Source: Taiwanofungus camphoratus
Taxonomy: Eukaryota; Basidiomycota; Agaricomycetes; Polyporales; Taiwanofungaceae
Assembly: GCA_003999685.1 (NCBI GenBank)
Contig: CP021221.1
Location: 2,976,001-3,040,000, forward strand
DNA length: 64,000 bases
Direction of reading: 5' to 3'
Below, piece after piece: positions 35,622-47,107 of the stretch (its first letter is position 1; every line of letters begins with the position of its first letter). The notes beneath the pieces were generated by a model, which made no database searches, was not told the DNA's origin, and saw only the letters and a list, made by a program, of their open reading frames with translations. A program made the translations under genes and the position numbers.

Positions 35622-38600
35622 CCCGAGAACGATTGCATCTCTTGATGCAGGATACAAGCCTCTCGGGTATCCTTGCATCCTTAGTTGACTCTTCTCTTTT
35701 GAGGTGCAATTCCAGGCTGTGCAAAGCATACATTTCTACGTTCTCGGCGTCCACATTTCAGACGCCAAACTAGGCTCCAGCAACAATACTTCATTCCGCG
35801 TTCAACTAGTTTGCTCAAATCGCGTTCTGGTTCTTTACCCCCATGAATTCTCCCTAATTCCACCCATGAGCGTGTCATCTAATGTTTTCAGGAGTACTTT
35901 CAATCTGGATGTGTCTGAATCGAGCATCACATGTTTGTTCAGAATGACGTCGTGGTATGACTGACCGTTCGACAGTCATGCGACCACGTCTTCAGGAGCG
36001 AGGAAACTCACCGCTTTTGGAATGGAGTATGTCAACCCATCCTTGAGAGTGGAGCGAGGCGACGGAAGACAATTCATCGATCCTAGCCAACAGTGGCATT
36101 CCTCGATAAAAGCGGCGGCTATCGGAGTGGGCGTTCCACCTCGCGAGACCCCTGGACAGGCCAAGCCTGCGTCAAGTACATATATCGAGAGAGGTGAGCA
36201 CATATCGTTCCGCTAGCGTGATATTAGTGGCGTCCATTCGTGTTATTCGCAGCGAGTCCGAGGGGGACGCTCGTGCTACATACTAGGCGCCTACCTAGGA
36301 TCGATCTCTCGCACGCTCCACGCCTCGTGGGGGCGAACATGTACCTGGAAACGCGCTAGGGCCGTCCGACGAGCACGCTGCGCGGGGACTCCGGCGAAGC
36401 CAGCCCCAGCTCGGGCCTCTGCGTCGAAGCATGGTCCCACCAGCAGCCAGCAGCGGACGGCGGACCGTGTTCGGGTCCTGTCCTCGGCCCCGGACACGGT
36501 GTTCTAAGCATCGCCGCTCACATGCTGGGGCAGCCGGGAGCGGGGGTGCGTGATTGCCGGGCCCGGTGTTCAAGGGTGCCAGGGCGACCTATGCTGCCGA
36601 GCTGTGGAGTTGCGTGGGGGGCGATCGCTGTTGCACGTTGCAACGTTGATCAGTCGGAGGAGCGTTGATGGCCTATTTGACGGCCCTTTGGGACCGCGCC
36701 TCGTGTTGCGATAAGTACAGCTCGGGAGGATGCACGAGTACGTGCTGCGACTTTGAGGCCGAGCAGTGGCACGACCTCGCGGCCGTCGTTACGTTGGATA
36801 TCTCGTCAGACCGCGTCGTAACCGCAAGAGTCCGTGATGGTTACAATTTTCGCGTCCTGCTGGTTATTTTTCTATTCGGCCTCGCAGCTCCATGTGTTTT
36901 GAATGCTTTCGCTCCTGAATCAATCCTTTTGGGTGTGCCCCATTTCTGTTACCGAAGAGTTTTGCCGAAAGACATTGTCCTCACCTCGCCACAGACGCGT
37001 CAGTCACATGACCGGGTGACGCAGCAGGCGCTTAGCGGTTTGCAGAATTGCAAAGAGCGCCCGGCCGTGGCTCTTTCGAATTTACGCGTCTGTTTTATGT
37101 AGTGACCCTACCGATCCGTGCGCTTGTAATGTCGCAAACTGAGGTCGAGTTCATCGATCCGTGTCGCATGAAATCATTTTCTGGGTCCGGCGTTTTGCTG
37201 TTTTGAGGGTAAAATCTGCACTGTGATTCAGGGTAACTGTATGGTATAGGACCCAAGACTTGGATGCCTCAGGCAAGGCGGTCCCTTCCAGTTAACAAGA
37301 CACAGGAAAATCAGGCTTAACGCCAAATATCAGCCTGTAGAAGAGGCGCCCCTCGAATGGCTGTTCTGGCGCATGAACGAGGTCTGCCTTCAAACGCGGG
37401 AATTTTCCTGGGTGCTGGTGTCTAGCCAGCTATCCTGGATGTCTACTACTCGCTAGCCGGCCTGTCGTCTGCCTATAGGTGGCTTCTCTCCAGACTGGAT
37501 GGACGATCCAGGAGAAGTGCCCATGGATCGCTGAGGGGCGCAAAATGGTAACATCTATCGTATATCCCGCTCTCGATGTCGTGGCTAACATGCGAATCCG
37601 TGATATCGGAGGGAGGACCGCACAAGAAGGTCTGGTCGAATGAGATCGGGGCAATGCAGGTGCTTTTGGAGGCTCGCTCCCGTATGCTCGTCTGCTTGGT
37701 TCAAGTAGAGCGCGCTCATGGTATATTTTACGCGCGCGCTTGACTGGATCATTTCATGTAACTACGCAAGGCGTATCGTCCCCAAGGACATTGGCATCTT
37801 TCGATGAGCAGAACACGGACCTGCCTAGTTGGATGGCGTGCTAGTCCATGATGCGATGTACATGCAGCGGAGCAGGTGACAGTGACAGCGCCGAGCTGGC
37901 GCGGGTGCAATCGCGCAGGACAGGTGAGCGCAGACGATCCTTGCCCACTAAGCCTTTGGCAGCATCCACGCGTGGTGCTGTAGCCTGTCCGATGGGTATA
38001 CTCCGAGTGGGCCATTTGCCTAATATTATCGGGGGAAGACAAGGCCCGAAAAGTCCGGCTCTGACTGGGCGTGAGATGGGCGAATACGTATCTGGCCACT
38101 GGAGCGCTTTGGCGGTCGTAGCGACCCTCGGGGGCAGCCTCAGCTCGGTTTGCTGGGAGAGGCAAGGGGGTGCGGGCGCGCGTGTAGCCATGGTTTCGAC
38201 GTGAGCGACGAGCACCTCGGGGAAGCGATTGAGGTCCCAAACTAGGCAAACTGAATGTCCGGCATCGACGCGCCCTGCGAGTATTTGGGAATCGGAATGA
38301 CAATGCGTGGGAAGGAAGAGGCCGATCGTCGGTGATCGACGCTCATGCACCCTTGAGCGTGTGCTGATTGTCTCCATCCTGGCGCCGGTATCTGCTGCCG
38401 TGCTGATCATTCAGACAGCGAAGAGTGCCCGCCTTGCAAAGCGAGCGGTGGCGTCGGGGAAGCATGCCGAGGCCGCGATGTCTCGAGAGTCGACAGTGAA
38501 TTGGCCGGTCCACGCGATCCTCACCCGGCATCCCCTCGAGAAGCCCGAAGTAGACATCTCCTGTCTGTCGCAAGTGGACGTGTGCCTGCTCATTCCGGCT

Positions 38601-38759
38601 GCACGACCTTGCCAGGTTAGGAAGCGCGCTGTCCATATCCGGAATGTCTGCTTCGTGGCTCGAATCGTCGTGACGTTATCTGCACGTCTCGCCAGACAGA
38701 TCGCGCTCTGTCTTGCCTCTTCTCTACGTGCCGGAATCCGAATTCTATTTCGTCGGGCC
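35622..38759. other. About 3.1 kb without a recognisable gene
   Basis: Starts as ordinary AT-balanced sequence, becomes strongly GC-rich at about 36230-36660, and stays moderately GC-rich to about 38700. Open frames of up to 189 codons exist on both strands but none shows a domain, a consistent exon chain or sensible composition. I see no terminal repeats or target-site duplications. It may be eroded accessory DNA upstream of the P450. Confidence 0.5.
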
Positions 38760-38766
38760 TATAAAG
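38760..38766 (+). promoter_or_regulatory. TATA-like box upstream of P450-1
   Basis: TATAAAG lies about 210 bp before the start codon at 38976, followed by a pyrimidine-rich leader, as is usual for strongly regulated fungal genes. Confidence 0.45.
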
Positions 38767-38975
38767 CAAGACCACTCCCCGTCTTCACCTCAGTGCGCCC
38801 CTTTCTTCCCTTCTCTCACCATCGCAGCGTCAACAGCCTTTGCCGCGATTAGCAGGGCTACTCAACACATATCTTGGTTAATATCCCCCCCCAGCGACGC
38901 ATCGACCGCCTAACGACGTTGCGCCCACCCCGGATCCCAACAACAATACGAACCACCATAGCGCGACACGTCGCA

Positions 38976-41263
38976 ATGGACGCCGCTTCTTCGATCAACA
39001 CCTTCGGGTCCGCGATCCTCTCTTCGTTCACCAAAGCTTACGAAAATGTCAACACATCCACCGCCCTTTCTGCTGCGCTCTCCTCCTTTGCCTTGTACAT
39101 TATCGTCTCCGTCGTGTATAATCTTGTCTTCTCGCCCCTCGCAGCTTTACCGGGACCTTGGTATGCGGCGATCTCGGACTTCTGGCTGTTGACCCACGTC
39201 GTGCGTCTCCGCCAGTGCAGAGCTGTGCAGGCGCTCTTCGAACGATATGGGCCCGTCGTCCGGGTCTCCCCGAATAAAGTCGTATTTTGCGATGTCACGA
39301 CCATGAGAAGCGTTTACTGTGTACAAAAATTCGACAAAAGCAAGTCGTACAAGAGTTTGTTGATGTGAGTGTAATTTTCACCATGAAATGGAGCCACTTT
39401 GCTGAGGTCCACATGCAGGAATGACAATGACCACGCGTGAGGATTTATAGTCTGTTTTTTATTCCAGTGTATTCGGAGCGGCTCATGTGCTGTCCAGTAT
39501 GACGACTCTCCCACATGCTCAGCATGCCACTCGCCGCAAGGCATACGCGCCGCACTATATTCCTTCTAATCTCGCTCTATTCCAGACCGAACTGCACGAT
39601 TTCACCCTCAAACTCGTGGATGTAAGTAATTCGACGCGACCCATATTCTCCTTTCGAACTCGTGACGCTGAGACTTCTCAATCTACGTGATTGGTCTAGA
39701 CCCTCTACCACATTTCCGGAAAAACTTCTGTCGACTGCCTCGATCTTTTCCGCCACCTCATGGTCGACATTATCGCAGTCACCGTCTTTGGCTCCCACCC
39801 TGGTTCGCTAGACAAATGGGCCTTAAACATTCAGGATCCTCTCACGACCGCCGTGGACGATTTCCCAAAGAGAGGCGTTCTGGTACGTGCGGATCTCGGC
39901 CTCGTTGGACGGTATCACTCATTACGAAACCAAAAACCATCCCCGACGATGTTTCGTAAACCATCATTGCGTTTGAGTAGCGTAGTGCCTTCCCGACCTG
40001 GGCTTGGAACCTCGTTTGTCGCATTCCGAACGATCGGTGGCGCCAGGTCTGCTATTCTGACAGGCTCATGGGTCAAGTGCGCAAATTCTTGGTATATCAT
40101 ACCAGCTTGATATTCATCTGTATCACAGTTTGTCGGAGACTGCCTGTACGAGATGCGTGCAAAACTTCAAACAGGTCCCGCTGTTGGGGAGACGGATACG
40201 GAGAAAATGTCCCTTTTCCAGCACATGTTGCAGTCCCGTATGTCAACTATGAATCAAGGCCTAACTGATCAAGACATCATTTCTGAGGGCATGGGACATT
40301 TGTAAGTTGTTCGCCGACACGCTTTTTTCAGGTGTTTCCGCGTTGGGACGTTGGGTTGACTCATTTTTTTTATCTCGACTTTGTTTGTAACGAACAGAGT
40401 GGCTGGTGTAGACACATCTTCGACTACTCTTTCGTACCTTCTCTGGGAACTCAGCCGCCGCCCAGACATCATGAATCGACTGCAGAACGAGCTTGACGAT
40501 GCGATGCCAGACCGGAAAGTAATTCCCGACTCCTTCGTTCTCTTCAGGTTGCCTTACTTGAACGCTCTCGTCAAGGAAGGTGCGTTCCCGTCATTTTATT
40601 TACGTTGTGTTGTCAACGAAAATTCTAATGACCTCGTTTATAGGATTACGACTTTATGGTGCTGCGCCTTCTCTCCTGGAAAGAGTAGTATCTCCGAACA
40701 AGGTTGATAATGATTCCTTTGATCTCATGGGCTATGCTCTGCCTCCTGGAACCATCGTTTCGACGCAATCATGGAGCATGCATCGTGATGCAGACCTTTT
40801 TCCCAGTCCAGAAACTTTCCTACCGGAGAGGTGGTTGCCGATTGATGGACTGGAGGGCGAAAACGAGAGGCTGGCAAGGTAGGAAGTCCTAAGCTCCTTC
40901 TCATGAGCGAAATCCTGGTTCACTGATTACGCCTTTCTGATCCCATTTGCTTGCATTTCCGCGTTCTCGGCATCTGCTTAGGATGTCCCAAAACATGATG
41001 CCCTTCGGGGTCGGGACTCGCGTTTGTGGCGGCCAAAATTTGGCCCAAATGGTCCTGCGCATTGTGATTGTTGCAGTAGTGAGCAACTTCAATATTGTAG
41101 CGAAGGCCGGGGAAACAAACGAAAGGAGCATGGAAATGTGTGATGCTTTCGTGAGTACTTTTACCATTGTGTATGTATTACTGCGTTGTTAAATAGTTGT
41201 TCGTAGACGATCTTCCCTGCTTCGAAGAAATGCAAACTCACCTTCAACCCTCGTAAACCTTGA
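38976..41263 (+). CDS. Cytochrome P450 monooxygenase (copy 1)
   Basis: Membrane-anchored haem monooxygenase. ATG 38976 gives an N-terminal hydrophobic anchor (about residues 28-55) and then the hinge PGPWYAAISDFW. Key motifs: I-helix AGVDTSSTTLSYLLWEL (near 40400), K-helix ExxR as KEGLRLY (near 40575/40645), FLPERW (near 40825), and the haem-binding loop PFGVGTRVCGG with the Cys ligand (near 41005). The last exon (TIFPASKKCKLTFNPRKP) follows a short intron and ends at 41263. About ten exons keep frame, including the RSAFPTWAWN exon near 39980. Substrate unknown. It is a close paralogue of the P450 at 60453-62657, sharing exon layout and long identical stretches. Confidence 0.92.
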
Positions 41264-41759
41264 ATGGTCTGGGCCGCGAAACCCCTCTACACGTCCAACT
41301 CGTTCACTTGGCGGAACCGTCGTCTCTTCAAAGGGTGAGGCTCCCGCGTCGACTGCTACTCTCGACATAATTTCTATCACAAACTTCCTCGATGGCTTCT
41401 CAGCGATGAGCTCTCGTGCTTCTTATTCATTATTAAACTCAGGCCTTTACTCGATCACTTTAATACGTTGTGCTGTGCATACCGTGCCCGTTGCAGTGTT
41501 TTCCGAACGGCTCGCTTTCTTGATTGCCCATTTTCCTTCTATTCCGCCCCAGGGCGTGTCTATGTTCGCAGATGGATGCAGAGGGTTTAGACGTTCTACA
41601 GTAGTCATCGCTTACTTAATGGGGAGAACTTGGGTGTCCGGTTCCCAGTTTCAATGGCCTGATGAAGGACTAATCATGGATATCGATGTTACTCTAGTTG
41701 TGTCGTTTCATATACTAGGTGGTGAGACAAAAGCAATTATGGAACTGTCATCAGATCAG
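41264..41759. other. Intergenic, convergent 3' ends
   Basis: Spacer between P450-1 and the WW-like membrane protein. A plus-strand frame of 135 codons overlapping the end of the neighbour has no recognisable domain, and I see nothing else. Confidence 0.5.
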
Positions 41760-44105
41760 TTACACCTTGCCATCCCCCTGTTCGTCGCTTTCGTTCAACG
41801 CCCTGCGCCTTAACCCTTGCCAAGTTCCACGGAATCTAAGTAATGATGTCTTCCACATCGTCTGGAGCATGCTAGTCCTACACTCCCCACGCGGCTCCTG
41901 CAAGCCAGACCGGAAGAATACTAGCATGGCCAAGCTGACAAGTGCGCAAATGCCCAGGACAACCGCGAGGAGGATCGTCCCTGTCATGCTAACGCTCTGC
42001 ACGCAATATGCGCCAAGTGCGATCGTGAAGCTGAGCACGGCCCAGAATAGCGCAGCAATCGGGACGGCGAGGAAGCTCGATACCCAGAGTAGGTCGGACA
42101 CCTCGCTCGACTCGTTGCCAGCCTTGTCCCAGTCTCGTGCGTGATTGACGTACTTCACCTGTCGAAGAATGATGAGGGAGGGAGCTGGTCAGACGCAAGC
42201 GAGAAGCAGGTGGATGGCATGTGACGTACTGCCTCGTCGATGTCCGCGTTGACCTTCGCGCGGTGCTGCCAGACGTGGTGCACGCCGGTGGCGACGCCGA
42301 GGACGGAGAACACGGCCGAGGCGAGAGAGGCGGTCCTCTGCAGGCCGTTGAGCCCCTGTTGGAAGACGACGATGAGAAGACGGTCTGCACCCAACTCTTG
42401 TGACACGAACCGGCAACTGTTGGAATGCGACGTTCGCTCTGGGACGTGAAGTGAGTGGGTGGACATGGGTGTTTGAGACCGTCGATAGCTTACCCGACGA
42501 ACACGGTCGCCTCCCAGAGAGACAGCTGATAAGGGTACGAAGAAACAAGAGGAGGAACATCCTGTACTCACCAACAGGTTGGAATCTAGCAAATCGAATG
42601 CGAGATGGTTATACGTAACATGCATCACGAGGCAGCAGACTGACCTGACCACTCTGCCAAAAACTGCTGCAGGACTTTACGGAAATCCAGTAAATAAGCC
42701 GACTGGCCAACGCGGACCCTCCTGAGGCGCCCGAAGTACATCCTATGTACGCCAAAAAGAGCGAGGAATAAGACCATCTCCGCCACCTCCAGTCGCCATG
42801 TGGAGGTTTCTTCACTGGGCTTTCGCAGCCAGCTGAAACCAGGCTTTTCGGTGTTCTTCCCTCGCTCGCGTACCATTTCGATGTCTCGTACCGTTCGGGC
42901 GATCAGCCAGTTCAAGGGGGCCATCACATCGCGATTCGTCTTTGCGGCATCTAAACAATGCAGTACTGAGGCTATATGTTAGGCTGGCACAAAGGAGTGC
43001 AGCGCTCACGCTTGAGATTTCTGTAGATTTGCATGAGCTGCTCAATCTGCGCATCGGTATAAGGGAACTCAGTATCCTTTTCCTCGAAGATTCCAACTGC
43101 GAAAGACAACGTCACGTCATGAGTTGGTCATCCGAACAAGGGGATAGAGGTATTACCAGCGGCCCCGTAGGTAAGAGACCACACGAAATCCTCTTCAGGC
43201 AGTAAAGGGAGACGTGCCCGATGCATAGGGTGCTCTTCGAGCGCGCACCAATAGCTATACGTATATCCCTGTATCTCCACGTCTGAACGAGCTGTCAACA
43301 TGCGATCCAGGAAGAAGCATTGCTTCCTACCTGGCCCCCGATCAGGAAACACGATTTGTGTGCTCTCATCGTAAGAGAGAAAGATAGCCTGTACATGATC
43401 ATCGTCGTATGCGTCTCGAATGAGGAGGTCGTATTTCCCTGGCGTGTAATAAAAGAGCCCATCTTCCTCCAGCGTCTCCAGGAACTCCTTCCGGAAATTC
43501 ATCACAGCCCGGCGCTGCTCGTCATTTTCCATGTCGTCGGGAGTCAGTATCTCGTATTCCGAGTTGTAGTAGTACACGCTTCCGTTCAGATGGACATATC
43601 TTGTCCAACCGTGCGCAACGTCCGTCGCAGATATCCCGCTTGCATAACGCTCTACTTTGTAGCCGAGTTTGTCACTGTGGCTGCCTCTAGCAGACCTTCT
43701 TCCTTTCTTGCCTCTATGAAGTTTGCTTTCAGGAATGTCGGACGGATCACTCGCGCTTGCATCCTTGACCAGAGGGGCTGCGTTTGTCGCAGCCTCGGAA
43801 GCGACTGCACCTGAGTCTGTATAAAACATGAGACGAGGCGACATTGATGTATGCTCAGAGGACCAACTCTTTGGCGATACCGCTACAGAAGGAGGTGACG
43901 TCTGATCGTCACCGTTAGTCTTCTGCGTCGGCGATATCTTTGGGACTGGTGAATCACCCTTCTCTATATCAATTCTGGGACGATGAAGGCTGGCAAGCGC
44001 CCTGAGCCTGTCACGAAACCTTCGAGTGGGGGTGCCCGTCGTGGCAGATTGACCGGGAGAAACATCTGGAGTGTAGCCAGCAGCTTCGTCCTTCTGACTT
44101 TGCAT
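41760..44105 (-). CDS. WW-domain-like membrane protein, agaricomycete type
   Basis: From ATG 44105 the first exon has a basic, Ser/Pro-rich start (RRFRDRLRALASLHRPR) and a long disordered part. A WW-like module follows at about residues 165-200 (HGWTRYVHLNGSVYYYN, then EYEILTPDDM), and a conserved helical block (GLFYYTPGKYDLLIRD, CFFLDRMLTARS). Later exons give EDFVWSLTYGAAG, FEEKDTEFPYTDAQIEQLM, the amphipathic VAEMVLFLALFGVHRMYFG, and a C-terminal part with several hydrophobic spans (LWVSSFLAVPIAALFWAVL, GTILLAVVLGICALVSLAM). WW modules usually bind Pro-rich ligands. This arrangement with C-terminal membrane spans is seen in multi-copy agaricomycete families of unknown role. Exon joins from about 42160 to 42640 are approximate. 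Confidence 0.72.
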
Positions 44106-44588
44106 AAGACCTATTGAGATGAAGTAATTCGGGGGAAAACGAGTCGAGCGAAATTAGCCAGTGTCTCAAGTTCCATAGTTGAGCTTTTGAACAGAAGGAC
44201 AACAAAAACGACTGTATTTGGTATTAAGAGAGCAGTTCTTCTGACAGATGGAGACCAGCAGAAACGACGGAACAAGAGTCAAGATGGTTGTTGATCCTTG
44301 TGGGTCCACCCTTACCACATACCTAAGCGCCCATGGGGCGCGTTGAGGTGCATGCCTAGCGAAACAATGGCTCTTGAAATCTGATGGTAGTAGCGTGACC
44401 GGGGCGCCGGAGTTGACAGAAACGTATGGTCGACCAAGAATATCTTTGATGTGCAAACTGAGACGTGACGAATGGAAAACATTCAACAGAATGGGTTATA
44501 CTTGTCCTGCGGAATCAAATCGAGAGAGAACACGACTATGAATAATTACGGGATACAATTGTTAGTACTTTTCGATCACCGTACCCGT

Positions 44589-46813
44589 CTATGCTTCCTT
44601 CGCGGCCTTGACCTTCAATTGTGGCATCTCAAATAGTAAAACCCCGGACTGCACCTCGCCTACCTGCGCTTGTCCCATGGCCGCATGTTCGAGTGCCCGT
44701 TGCTCCGCCGGAATGCCTAGTGAATCCAGAAGAAGTGCGGCTTTAGACGGCATGAATGGCTGCAAAAGGATTCCGCATATACGAAGGGCTTCCAGAATGA
44801 GGGCGCACACGTTCAACGTAGTCTCTACTGATGTAGATTTCGCCCAAGGAGCTGTTCGCGACATAAGCATGTTCGCCTGAAGGTAAAAATGGTGCAAAAG
44901 TAAACATCAATGAAACATGCTATAACAGTTACATCATCTTGGACGAGGCCCATACCTCTTGCAGAGTGGCCACGATCTTCTCTAACGCATCAGTGACTTG
45001 TAGTTTTTGCATGTTCGAGTGTACCCCGATGGAGAGATTCCTGGTACAACCCAGCAACTCAAAAAGGGCGTCATCGCCGCCGATCGCATTGACAGATGGG
45101 CGTTTCATGCCAGCTACTCGCGCCTGTATTTTGGCAGATGTGATTCGAGAGTACAAGTTTCCTAGCAAGGATGTTATCTCTTTAGAGTGTTTCTGGAGCT
45201 GCTCATGAGACCAATCTAGCGAGATGCGATGAATGATAAATGAGTTCGTGTAATCCGGTATATTTGATCGTAGGACTAACGCACCAACGTCGTCCCTGAA
45301 ACGACCGCCTACTCGAGCAAGATAATATCGAACGACGTCCGTACCAAAGTCATCTATTGCCTGTATAGGGTCCGCCACGTTGCCAATTGACTTTGACATC
45401 TTGTGCTTGTCAACGGTCCAATGAGAATGCGCCAATAGTCGTTTGGGAAATGGTAGATTTAGGGCTGCAAGCATTGCAGGAAGGTATATTGCGTGAAAGC
45501 TGAACAAGTGAGAGGTTAATTGGTTGAGTGGGTGCTCGATGAAACTAAAGGTTTTACCGTAATATGTCTTTTCCGATGATTTGTATATCTGGGGGCCAGC
45601 CACACTGATAACCGTTACGTTGTCCAGCCCATGGATACCCAACAGAAGATAAATATACTGTTAGAGCGTCGATCCATACGTAGATCGTGTGTTCTGGATC
45701 GTCTGGGACAGGCACACCCCACGTCAGACGAGATCGGGGACGCGACACAGACAAGTCCTCGAGTTTGTCTGAAGATAGCGTCGCAACGATGTCCGCCTGA
45801 TGCTGAGGGGGGTAGATTGCATCATTATGCTTTGTGAAGTGATCGTACAGCAACGAGCGAAAGGATGACAGGCGGAATTTGTAGTTCTCTTCCTCCATCC
45901 ACTCTACACGTGAACCTGTCTCTACGGAGACATAATACTCCTCTTCTGAATCGGTCTTTCGTGTAACTTGACTTTCGGGGTAGAAACATTCGTCGGACAC
46001 CGAATACCACCCGTGATGTCGGCCCTTGTAGATTAGATCTCTCGCGTTTAGCTCGCGCTGCAGCGTAGACGTCAACATAGAAGGTTAGAAACAGGAACCA
46101 CACGTGCCTACCCACAGGTGCTGAACGGCGTCGCAGTGTCCGTGCTGCGATGTTCGAGCAAAATATGAATGACTAATATCAGCTTTCTTGGCCAAGGCCT
46201 GCATCACAGTTAAATGATTGACGAAAAATGCTTGAATATTGCCGTAACACACACGAAAGTGTTCGCTGAGCTCATCACAGAAAGCGAGTGGCTCCATGCC
46301 TCTTGCTTGCGCAGCTTTCTGGATCTTCAACCCGTGCTCGTCAGTTCCTGTGACATACCGAACAGGTCTGCTGGGGTCTGACAGGCGAGCATAGCGTGCA
46401 AATATGTCTCCAATCACGAGAGAATGTAGGTGTCCTATGTGAGGAACTGTGGTAGATGTCAGTGGATATTAATCACGGTCAAGATAAAGATGATTTCGCT
46501 CGGGATCCAACGGTATAGATCAGTAAAAGCACGGGGGCATACGATGTTTCGGCATATCATTCTCGACACGACAGTCGATAACATGATATACTGTCATGCT
46601 TAGCTTCCTCTACTTGTTTCTTGCTGGTTTCACAGAATACTAGCCCTCATGCAGCAAGCTAAACATACCTGAGTTAGGATAGAAAATGGGCGTCGTTACA
46701 TAGCATGGCTTGACACTGATTCCTATCGTACTTGACAGCCTGCGACATGGATGGCGAACTTTCACAGAGACGAGTTGAGGAGAACGAGAGGGATAGAGCA
46801 GGATCCTACCCAT
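44589..46813 (-). CDS. MSM1: Methionyl-tRNA synthetase, mitochondrial
   Basis: Class I aminoacyl-tRNA synthetase that charges mitochondrial tRNA-Met. An ATG at 46813 in the frame of the first exon gives an Arg/Ser-rich presequence (MGRILLYPSRSP, CRRLSST) followed by YVTTPIFYPNS. Splicing adds VPHIGHLHSLVIGD (HIGH-type signature), then GTDEHGLKIQKAA, RTSQHGHCDAVQHLW, TWGVPVPDDPEHTIYVWIDAL, and the KMSKS loop (HKMSKSIGN, near 45400). The anticodon-binding helical domain follows (LLGNLYSRITSAKIQ), and the end is PQLKVKAAKEA. The absence of a C-terminal EMAP-like extension fits the mitochondrial form. Divergent from the auxilin-like gene. Confidence 0.92.
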
Positions 46814-47107
46814 TCGGCTTTCAACACACTTGGCGCTTCCAAGGTTTCAAGGATTTTCAGCCGATATATGGTAGCAGTCACATATATGGAAAATGGCCAT
46901 TTTCGGACTTGTAGGCCTAGAATTCACCTGCAGTTTCTCAGACCATTGGAATCACCACGGTGATGCCCCCGAGAGCGTATAAAACAACAGATCTACAGCC
47001 CATTATCACAGGCCCAACCGGTGTGCCGCAAACTTTGAAGTTGTACACGCAGCGGGCGTGAATATTACCTTAATTCTGTGTTTTCTACACATTCCTGTCG
47101 AGTCACT
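46814..47107. promoter_or_regulatory. Bidirectional promoter region between MetRS and the SWA2-like gene, with a TATA-like box
   Basis: The two start codons are 294 bp apart and divergent. TATAAAA at 46978-46984 lies 124 bp upstream of the SWA2 start on the plus strand. Confidence 0.5.

Noticed and set aside
36500-36600. Possible tRNA-like T-arm (GGTGTTCAAGGGTGCC)
   Set aside because: No matching acceptor, D-arm or anticodon arm at the right spacing.
37749-38410. Overlapping minus-strand frames of 184 and 189 codons
   Set aside because: Two frames are open at once in GC-rich DNA, with Arg/Ser/Pro/His-rich composition and no conserved block. They look like chance frames.
38307-38852. 181-codon plus-strand frame
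   Set aside because: It ends inside the P450-1 promoter and leader, lacks a domain, and shares DNA with minus-strand chance frames.
41406-41813. 135-codon plus-strand frame
   Set aside because: It overlaps the 3' end of the WW-like membrane protein gene and has no recognisable domain.
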